Shown: positions 8,616-16,327 of the stretch, in pieces
Position numbering within the stretch: position 1 is the stretch's first letter
How the letters are laid out: each line of letters opens with the position of its first letter
Assembly (NCBI RefSeq): GCF_963678635.1
Contig: NW_026971253.1
Span: 1 to 23,031 of the forward strand
Reading direction: 5' to 3'
Length of the DNA stretch: 23,031 nucleotides
Source: Symsagittifera roscoffensis
Lineage: Eukaryota; Xenacoelomorpha; Acoela; Convolutidae
Position numbers and translations under genes: made by a program
The notes under the pieces: model-generated
Seen by the model: the letters and a program-made list of their open reading frames with translations, nothing else
Databases searched by the model: none
Told to the model about the DNA's origin: nothing

Positions 8616-8768
8616 CTATATTTTGAATGGCTTAATGATTCTGGTTGGCTCCAGATTGTTTTAAAATGGTATGTTTTGATGATTAATCGTTGCTACTGCA
8701 AACGTAGCTTACAAATGGTGACGCAATTTTTCAAAGGGAATAAAAAGAAGACGGAAGAAGAACAATAG
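8616..8768 (+). CDS. Candidate terminal exon of a plus-strand gene, copy 2 (50 codons)
   Basis: A strong acceptor (TTGTCTTTTTTTCAG, ending 8615) precedes an open frame LYFEWLNDSGWLQIVLKWYV, then MINRCYCKR and a charged tail KGNKKKTEEEQ with a TAG stop at 8766-8768. It has a hydrophobic, Trp-rich stretch that could insert in a membrane. The same frame is kept in copy 3 even though the sequence before the acceptor has an indel, which points to the AG as an exon border. A 38-bp GT-AG intron (8578-8615, after GAAGGCAG) is possible. No upstream exon could be assigned with confidence. It lies head to head with the PLP/M6-like gene, about 200 bp from its start. The protein is not recognised. Confidence 0.35.
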   Translation, partial: LYFEWLNDSGWLQIVLKWYVLMINRCYCKRSLQMVTQFFKGNKKKTEEEQ

Positions 8769-8785
8769 CCGCTGTTGAAAAAAAA

Positions 8786-8833
8786 CCGCCACCGCACTTG
8801 ACGAATTTTCCTTTCTTCTAGATTCAGCAATAA
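8786..8833 (+). pseudogene. Copied terminal exon, repeat copy 3, with earlier stop
   Basis: Homologous to 4191-4244. GAG has become TAG (8819-8821), so the frame PPPHLTNFPFF ends four codons early, still followed by AATAAA. Just upstream, CAATAG (8763-8768) could act as an acceptor for this exon, which would make a fused tail beginning AVEKKPPP. No upstream exon is established. Confidence 0.4.
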
Positions 8834-9033
8834 AACATGCATTTTTGAAGAAAATCGTTCACCGCAGCCAACAGTTAAGCTACGCTGCCAAAATCTTGGC
8901 TTTCCTATATACCATATAGTTTGGTTGCATATAATAGGTATATAACGTCATTTTACATGTAAACAAGCCAATACCCCCAAACTTTAGAAGGGAAAACATG
9001 CACCAACCAAAACTTAATTCCCTTCCGTTTCCA

Positions 9034-9190
9034 TAAAGTGGCTGGAAAATTACCAATTTTAACCCCCCTTAAAACATGCGTGCCCGAAAAACTAGGGGCT
9101 TTAACCCCTTTGGGGGTTAAAAGTGGTAAGTACAACGACACACCAAAAAAAAGGGGGGGTTAAAAGTGGTCATTTTCCTAGCCACTTTTA
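9034..9190. mobile_element. MITE-like inverted repeat, copy 3
   Basis: Same element as 4427-4580 and 6240-6396, at the equivalent place in repeat copy 3, with arms and internal palindrome intact. Confidence 0.6.
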
Positions 9191-10436
9191 CTATACAACT
9201 GGGTTTTAATCAATTATTTTTTTAGTAGTCCATTATAATCTATTACATCTAAAGAATTCATGCCACGTAATTGAGTATTTGTCTTTATAGCCGATTATTT
9301 CATAATTTCATTTCCAATTTGAAAATTTCATTTCCATCCACTATAATCGATTATTATCCAAAACTTCTGGTATAAATTTTGCAAGAAGCTCAGCTCTCCT
9401 CGGTGTTCGGGCGCTTAATTTTTTTGGGGGGGATGTTGCAAGTTGGGGCAACGCAATGCGATCAATATCCTTTCAACCCCCATCCCCCCAAATCGTGGTC
9501 AGCTTTTACCTTTCAGTCACCCCATTTGGGTGAGCAGCCAGAATTTGGAAGCGGAAAAGTTGTTAAAGGGGGGGGGGGGTTATTGACTATCATGGATCAT
9601 ATTGACAGAAAACAACATTAGGATTATAATTCATTTTGAATATATTATAATTGATTATTTTGCAAAATCTATACTGACACTAAAATGACAACCAAAGGTT
9701 GATTATGATCCATGGGCACTCGCTCGGTGCGGGATCTTTTCAAGAAATGTTTGTTTTGCCAAGTGGACATAATAGCAATACTCCGTGGATAACTCAGAAA
9801 TAATCATAATCTTGGAGAATTCATTTAACTCAACAGCACTGGGTTTTCTCAACCCTCTTTTTTAAGCGTTCGAAGTTATATAAATTCAATGATTTCGATC
9901 ATCCTTGTAATTTTTGTGAAGCGTTTCGCCGTGTGTAAAACCATGACAGAGTGTGCAGAATTTGTTACACAATTTAGGAAAAGGAAAATTGTGAGAAAAA
10001 ACGTGTGAAAAGTAAATTTATTGTGAAACCCAACTTCTACTTCAATGGGCGTTCAAAACAGACCTCCAAGTTATCTGAAACAATTTAAATTATCTTATTT
10101 AAATTATCTGAAACAATTTTTTTAATTATGTAAGGCACATTACAAAATCTAGGTTATATCAGCTATATTTTAAAAATGGACAAAATTCTTTTAAACACCA
10201 GGAAGAACGATTAATTGCATAATAAATTGTCAAAATTGGTGAAAAATGAATCGTATCTCAGTCGTCAGTTGAAATGTGCATAAATTTAGGTCATTTTTAG
10301 TTCTCATGGAATTACGATTCAATTTTTAGTCAATTACATAATTGAACACTGCCATTTATGATGATTAAGGTTATTTCAAAAATTTACCAAAATAAAATAT
10401 CAGTGTTATAATGAAGCTCAAAATAATTTTTTTTTT

Positions 10437-11204
10437 TCACATTTGATATTTTCCGTTCTGGGCTCGTTGGTAGTCGTCCAATTCACGTTGTTCGCGATTT
10501 CGTCTGTAGATATAGTTTTCTTGCTTCTTGCTTTCCTGGCCGACGCCCCAGGTACCTGCCAGTGCAACCAGATATCCCGCCAGACCCCACACACATAGAA
10601 AGGCCCCTGCCCACGCTATTACGTAATACATCACGATATTCTTCTTTATGTCATCGTAGGCGTCTGCGAAATCAGTTCCGGAAATTTCCCGTCTCGATGC
10701 TTCGTAATCGAACGGCACGATTAAGTAATAGGATAGATCCAGATTCGAACTATTGGCCATTTGCTCAGTAGCGCGAAGCATGAATACAGTGACGATGAGT
10801 GGAACCGAAGCGACAGATAGAATTGCAGTCCAAGTCATGAAGACTACAAACGTCATGCATACCAACACCATATTCAGACAACGCCCCCTGTTTGTATGAC
10901 TCATGAAACTGGACCCGCCCCAAACGTCGTCCCGAGAGGTCGAGAAGAACCCGCGAAGCAATAGAACGAGACACACGACAGCCATAACAGCACACAGACC
11001 ATAGCAAGTGTATGAAGTAATTTCCTTCACGTCCTCGACTCTTTTGGTGCTCGCTTCGGCTGTGTCGTTTTGTTGGTAGTCTTTTAGGAACTCCTCGCTA
11101 GATTTCAATCCGAGAATTGCTCCACCGGAGAAAAGTGCGCAGCCGACAGCAACGAAAACTGTCGCGAACATTGACCCGACTGGAATTCGATCACAGACGC
11201 CCAT
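10437..11204 (-). CDS. PLP/DM20/M6-like four-pass membrane protein, intact copy
   Basis: A 255-aa intronless frame starting at ATG (complement 11202-11204) and stopping at 10437-10439. Four hydrophobic segments are clear at about residues 11-33, 64-86, 110-140 and 187-215, with a larger extracellular-type loop (about 141-186, containing NSSNLDLSYY, a possible N-glycosylation site) and a charged cytoplasmic tail. The start MGVCDRIPVGSMFATVF followed by GCALFSGGA resembles the proteolipid protein signature (RxPxxxxxAT...ALFCG), and RCLNMV before TM3 and VALAGTWG after TM4 also fit the M6 family. M6/PLP proteins are surface tetraspans of neurons, glia and other cells, linked to membrane shape and adhesion. 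The family call is by eye. The absence of introns might mean a retrocopy origin. The stop codon is followed by an A-run on the coding strand. Duplicated at 7648-8414 (frameshifted) and 5839-5958 (fragment). Confidence 0.75.
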   Translation of the reverse strand: MGVCDRIPVGSMFATVFVAVGCALFSGGAILGLKSSEEFLKDYQQNDTAEASTKRVEDVKEITSYTCYGLCAVMAVVCLVLLLRGFFSTSRDDVWGGSSFMSHTNRGRCLNMVLVCMTFVVFMTWTAILSVASVPLIVTVFMLRATEQMANSSNLDLSYYLIVPFDYEASRREISGTDFADAYDDIKKNIVMYYVIAWAGAFLCVWGLAGYLVALAGTWGVGQESKKQENYIYRRNREQRELDDYQRAQNGKYQM

Positions 11205-11404
11205 TTTTGTTCACAACTCTGAGAATTTCTAAGTTTTCGAAATAAACTGAAATAAAGAATTCGATTGAAAGATTTATTACAAAATGTCCCTTCTTTGGTT
11301 GGTTATTTACTAATACACATTTACTGAATAAAATAAACCAGGTAAAATAATAATCATCCGAAGGCAGGTGTTATGAGTCACTCAACTTGTTGTCTTTTTT
11401 TCAG
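11205..11404. promoter_or_regulatory. Shared upstream region between the PLP/M6-like gene and the plus-strand exon
   Basis: About 200 bp of AT-rich sequence between two divergent coding patches, also present at 8415-8615. On the minus strand it holds possible acceptors shortly before the ATG (TTTATTTCAG and AAACTTAG, within about 45 bases), which would suit a trans-spliced 5' end. I cannot point to a TATA box or factor site with any confidence. Confidence 0.3.
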
Positions 11405-11557
11405 CTATATTTTGAATGGCTTAATGATTCTGGTTGGCTCCAGATTGTTTTAAAATGGTATGTTTTGATGATTAATCGTTGCTACTGCAAACGTGGTTCA
11501 CGAATGGTGACGCAATTTTTCAAAGGGAATAAAAAGAAGACGGAAGAAGAACAATAG
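11405..11557 (+). CDS. Candidate terminal exon of a plus-strand gene, copy 3 (50 codons)
   Basis: Same length and frame as 8616-8768, stop TAG at 11555-11557. Four codons differ from copy 2 in the middle: CKRGSRMV here against CKRSLQMV there, all clustered in about 12 bases and mostly replacing the amino acid. The ATG that begins the longer frame in copy 2 (8583) is out of frame here because of an upstream indel, so that ATG is unlikely to be the true start and the AG at 11403-11404 is the better border. Product not recognised. Confidence 0.35.
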   Translation, partial: LYFEWLNDSGWLQIVLKWYVLMINRCYCKRGSRMVTQFFKGNKKKTEEEQ

Positions 11558-13129
11558 CCGCTGACGAAAAAAATTTATGCCATAAACAGCGATTAGCCAA
11601 TTTTTTGTCCATGAAACCGTGACGAGTTTATTTCATAAAAACGCATTCTTTTTTAATCAGCGAAAATCAAGGATGATCCCTCAGAAAAAAATTGCCTTAG
11701 CTTCATTAGCATCATATTCTTACAATAGTGAAGTTTGTTTAACAGTTGATTATTTCTTAAATGTTTGTTTTTTAATATTTTTTTTGTGCTAAAATCTGCA
11801 GAATAGACTTACGTTGTTCCGATGAGGCGGTGAAAATATTCTCACTAGTAGATATTTCTGTAGTAAAAATGTCAATAGACAGGAAAGAAGAGCTCTAAAA
11901 TGTGTGCTTTTTTACGCTGCCCGAAGCTAAAAAATGAAAACCAACAAAGGTATACTGTTTGTACAAAGTGAAAACGGTGTTATACAGCACGGCAGCAAAA
12001 TAATAATTTTTTCGTCTCAGCACAAAAACGTCTTGACAAAACGCGAATAAAAATACCACATAAAACGAATAAATTGACCAAAATAAGCAAGTTTTGAATG
12101 TGATGCAAAAAAGAAGTAAAATCTATATCTGAGTTAAGTAAAACGCGCCACCATTAATTGTACCAACCATTTTTAATACATATTGCGTGCGATGCCAATT
12201 CTAAATGCTAGCAGGTGGTTTACTCATGTAGGAAAGTCACACACTTTGAAAGCTGCGCTTTCTTAAAAAGTAAAATAAAATCAACAGCCAGTCTGAAACG
12301 CTTTTAGATGCATTTTACAAATACCATTCGCAGTTAATTACTTATTCAAATATATATGAATTTCGCACATTTAGCGTCATAAATTTTCAAATGTTTGAAT
12401 CTAAACTAAACGTTAAGAAAATGTTTTTTTCTTCTTCTAAATATATGTTTTTAGTCAATTGTTTATGCTCGGTCATCAATTTTTGCCCGGTCAGCATTTA
12501 AGTAGATAAAACATGATTCGGGTGTTTGTAAGGGCCGGGAGTTTTAAGGCATTTATTGATACGCAGTTTTCCCAACGCAATTCGTGTTATTTCTTCTGAA
12601 AATTGAAGCTGATGCCGGCTATAATTGGCTGGGCTGCAATTCACAATAGGCAAAAATTCGTAACCAGCGACAATTCTTGTTTATTGCATTCATTAGATTG
12701 AAAAAATTGAAAACACCACGGTTCAAAAACACCATTCGCATTGTTTTAACTTGGTAAAAAATCTAGTGCAAAACTGACGGGAATTTGGATAGTTTTTGGG
12801 GGTTTTTGATTAAAATAAGAAATTATTGCACAGTTTAAATTTCTTCACAAATAAACACACACATGTATACAAATTCTAAATCCCTGAAATATGTGACTAC
12901 AAAGGTCTCTTAAGACTGTTGTAAAACTAACAAAAATATTCCAATGATTTTTTCAGTATGAGAAGAATTACGGTACCAAAAGTTTTTCCGGGTTGAGATC
13001 CCCGTAATAATTAGCGATGAAAAATTGCTAGAACAACCTTAATTAAAAAAATTAGTTTCTGCGATTCGCAGAGAATCTATGAAAGGCTATCCAGCCTGTC
13101 TCTCCAACCTCAGTATTAGAATTATGCAA

Positions 13130-13274
13130 AAAATGATCACATGTATAACATCTGTTCAATCGTGAGCCCTGAGCATCCCTATATTCAGATTGTATAAAAA
13201 TTTTTGTAAAAAATGCTTTTTTGAAGTCTAAATTTGTCTAGAGGAAAAAAACAGCCCCTGCTCAATTATTCCGG
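13130..13274. repeat. Diverged direct repeat, copy 1
   Basis: Begins AAAATGATCACATGTA and contains GTCTAAATTTGTCT, an A-run, CCCCTGCTCAA and ATTCCGG in the same order and similar spacing as the copy at 13592-13740. An old dispersed or tandem repeat. Confidence 0.5.
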
Positions 13275-13591
13275 ACAATTTCAATTCAAAACAAGACTGC
13301 TCGTATATCAGGGCAAAACCTTGAATGTTTTGACTGTCGCTTAATTCATATCGAACAGTTTTTGAGAAAAGAAAACATTGAAAATCTATAAAATTTGGAA
13401 AATATCAAAGTGCGAAATTTAGAGTCGTACAAAATTACTACCACCGGTTAACTAGCCTCATTTCAATTTGGAACAATTTTGTGCGGGATATTTCGCCACG
13501 CATATTTATTTTGCGTAAATTATGAATAAAGTCTTCAAAGCGCGCATAATTTAGCCCAGAAAATGGCCAATTTGGCAAATTTCAAACCCTC

Positions 13592-13740
13592 AAAATGATC
13601 ACAGGTAAAATATTTTTTCAAATTTAAGCTCAGGACAACAATATTTTTGAATGATAGGAAAAAATGCCGTCAAAAATGGCTAGTTAAAAAGTCGAAATTT
13701 GTCTGAAGAAAAAAAACCCACCCCGAGCACAAATATTCCG
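13592..13740. repeat. Diverged direct repeat, copy 2
   Basis: Begins AAAATGATCACAGGTA and contains GTCGAAATTTGTCT, an A-run, CCCCGAGCACAA and ATTCCG, matching 13130-13274 with many differences. Confidence 0.5.
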
Positions 13741-14309
13741 TTACTTTCGTATCGAAAGTCGGAACAACAAATCTATACACCTTTGATTTGTTTATAAATA
13801 CTGCATTGTTTTAACTTTACTCAATTCCAATATGCTAGATTTTGATAATATTTTCAAAAAAAAATATTTATTTTTTTCCGAAATGAAAAACTGAGACACG
13901 TTTAAATATAGCGCCAAATTGAATGATTTGTCTGCTTCTTAACATGTGTAAGAAATCAATACGATAACAGTAACTTCATAAATCTAGATAAACATTGCAA
14001 ATCAAATCATCAGCAAACAAACAGGTTCCAATATGAACCGACCCAAAACATCGATACAATTAAAAATAGCTAAATGATTTTTTTTTTCAATTTTCAATTT
14101 CAGAAAGAAAATGAATAGTTCTCATCTGGTCTCGCAAAAATACAATTTCAACACTCGTCTTAAATTCACTCAAATTTCTTTACGTTTCAATCAGTTCAAC
14201 CAAAAGTGCCTCTTATCAATTCTACAAAAAACTGCTGGGAGTGTAACTTACTTAAATTTGAAAACTGAATATTTTTTAAAACAAAAAACTACAAGAAATA
14301 CAGCCAAAA

Positions 14310-15317
14310 CCTGTTTATTTATGCTTGAAAGTGTTTTTTTTCATGATTCAAATTTGTTTCAACAGTTTGGAACAAATATGATTGAGCGAAAAAAGCCCTA
14401 GAGATTCTAATCGTTTCTAACGCGTCTGAAATAGTTTTCAGAAAAAAAAATTAGCTGTCTATAAAATCTTCGATTAATAGAAATATTCAAAGAATTACCC
14501 AAAACCGGATATAAAATTGGCGAAATTTTTTGTTCAAGTTTGATATTATAATTTGATCTGCGGAACAAACTTACTCCATGAAAAAGACAATATTTTTTTA
14601 TATTTCAACCGTGTCGATTACACCTCTAACCAGAAAAAAATCAACGTGACAAAAAACGGTTTTAAAATGGTAAAGCTAAATTGTAAATATCAGCAAAACT
14701 GATTGATTAATTTGGGAGGAAGTGAGTCAACCCAAGTCAAAATTCAGACAAAATTCCTTTCTCTCTCTCTCTCTCCCTCTCTCTCTCTCTCTATCTCTCT
14801 CTCTCTTTCATTCTTACTCGGAACAGCTCTCTCTTTCATTCTTACTCGGAACAGGCCGGTAAGAGACAAGATAGAGAAAGAGAGAAAAAAAGAGATAAAG
14901 GGAGAGAGAGAAAGAAAGAAGAGAGATAGAGAAAGAGAGATATTTTCTCAAATGGGGTTTGAAATAATCGGAGAAAGAGGTTATAATTTTTTTCAAATTA
15001 GGCTGTTTGAAGTTGACCAACCCAAACTGATAACTTGAGACCTCCCAAAATCCTATAAAGAACCTATTAGGACAATTTTCTCTGTTTTCGACATTTTAAT
15101 AATTTTTCAACCAAAAGTCTAGTTTTACAGATTATTTTGCACTAAATCCCCTCAGAAAAAGTACCTCGGCTAAAATCAGTAAAATCAGTAAATCCAGTTG
15201 GCCATTTCGATGATCAACGATTCGATCCCCTGAAATGGCGATGAGTTACAAACTCACTATTTGCTAGGGGCGGATATATCATTTTCTCAAGGAGGGGGCA
15301 GATTTTTAAGAAAATTT
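14310..15317. repeat. 1,008-bp tandem duplication, copy 1
   Basis: Repeated immediately at 15318-16327. The two copies look identical apart from one extra CT in the second. The border has a short shared CCTG-type microhomology (AAAACCTGTTT at the left edge, AATTTCCTGTTT at the junction). No gene inside; open frames are CT/GA shadows. Confidence 0.95.
14758..14943. repeat. CT/GA inverted repeat, copy 1
   Basis: A left arm of (CT)n with CCC and TATC interruptions (about 14758-14808) faces a right arm rich in GAGA, GATAGAGAAAGAGA (about 14870-14941), so either strand can fold back on itself. The arms are also homopurine/homopyrimidine. The centre holds a 26-28 bp direct repeat (14801-14826 and 14827-14854) ending TTACTCGGAACAG. 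Flanking TTTGGGAGG (14711) and CCTCCCAAA (15041) are inverted and may be the true ends of a fold-back element of about 340 bp. Confidence 0.7.
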
Positions 15318-15784
15318 CCTGTTTATTTATGCTTGAAAGTGTTTTTTTTCATGATTCAAATTTGTTTCAACAGTTTGGAACAAATATGATTGAGCGAAAA
15401 AAGCCCTAGAGATTCTAATCGTTTCTAACGCGTCTGAAATAGTTTTCAGAAAAAAAAATTAGCTGTCTATAAAATCTTCGATTAATAGAAATATTCAAAG
15501 AATTACCCAAAACCGGATATAAAATTGGCGAAATTTTTTGTTCAAGTTTGATATTATAATTTGATCTGCGGAACAAACTTACTCCATGAAAAAGACAATA
15601 TTTTTTTATATTTCAACCGTGTCGATTACACCTCTAACCAGAAAAAAATCAACGTGACAAAAAACGGTTTTAAAATGGTAAAGCTAAATTGTAAATATCA
15701 GCAAAACTGATTGATTAATTTGGGAGGAAGTGAGTCAACCCAAGTCAAAATTCAGACAAAATTCCTTTCTCTCTCTCTCTCTCC

Positions 15785-15816
<32 letters not shown>

Positions 15817-16327
15817 TTCATTCTTACTCGGAACAGCTCTCTCTTTCATTCTTACTCGGAACAGGCCGGTAAGAGACAAGATAGAGAAAGAGAGAAAAAA
15901 AGAGATAAAGGGAGAGAGAGAAAGAAAGAAGAGAGATAGAGAAAGAGAGATATTTTCTCAAATGGGGTTTGAAATAATCGGAGAAAGAGGTTATAATTTT
16001 TTTCAAATTAGGCTGTTTGAAGTTGACCAACCCAAACTGATAACTTGAGACCTCCCAAAATCCTATAAAGAACCTATTAGGACAATTTTCTCTGTTTTCG
16101 ACATTTTAATAATTTTTCAACCAAAAGTCTAGTTTTACAGATTATTTTGCACTAAATCCCCTCAGAAAAAGTACCTCGGCTAAAATCAGTAAAATCAGTA
16201 AATCCAGTTGGCCATTTCGATGATCAACGATTCGATCCCCTGAAATGGCGATGAGTTACAAACTCACTATTTGCTAGGGGCGGATATATCATTTTCTCAA
16301 GGAGGGGGCAGATTTTTAAGAAAATTT
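15318..16327. repeat. 1,010-bp tandem duplication, copy 2
   Basis: Second copy of 14310-15317, longer by one CT dinucleotide in the polypyrimidine tract; otherwise no difference was noticed. To its right unique sequence starts with GAAAATTTTGTCGACC. Confidence 0.95.
15768..15951. repeat. CT/GA inverted repeat, copy 2
   Basis: Same fold-back structure as 14758-14943 inside the second copy of the tandem duplication. Confidence 0.7.

Larger units (their letters stand above)
5980..8774. repeat. Tandem segmental repeat, copy 2
   Basis: Full-length copy of the unit, about 2.8 kb. It contains the copied terminal exon (5986-6039), the MITE-like repeat, expanded G-tracts, the frameshifted PLP/M6-like gene and the plus-strand exon ending at 8768, and ends at CAATAGCCGCTG. 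Its start matches copy 1 base for base over the GC-rich GGCGGCCGCCGC stretch; copy 3 differs there. Confidence 0.9.
8786..11563. repeat. Tandem segmental repeat, copy 3
   Basis: Third copy, slightly more diverged from copies 1 and 2 than they are from each other: CCGCCACCGC replaces GGCGGCCGCCGC at the start, and scattered substitutions follow. It carries the only intact PLP/M6-like gene. It ends at the same CAATAGCCGCTG as copy 2, after which unique AT-rich sequence begins. Confidence 0.9.
11564..14309. other. Non-coding AT-rich region
   Basis: No frame here looks coding; the open frame at 14111-14401 is rich in AT codons and crosses a duplication border. The only structure I can support is a pair of diverged direct repeats (13130-13274 and 13592-13740). 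Numerous A/T homopolymers. Confidence 0.55.

Noticed and set aside
8583-8768. 61-codon frame starting at ATG 8583
   Set aside because: The ATG lies before a strong acceptor and is out of frame in the other copy, so the exon from 8616 is preferred.
14111-14401. 96-codon frame before and into the 1-kb duplication
   Set aside because: AT-driven codon content, crosses the duplication border, no homology recognised.
14703-15038. Frames of alternating Ser/Leu and Arg/Glu in the CT/GA repeats (also 15730-15939 and minus-strand equivalents)
   Set aside because: Low-complexity translation of dinucleotide repeats.
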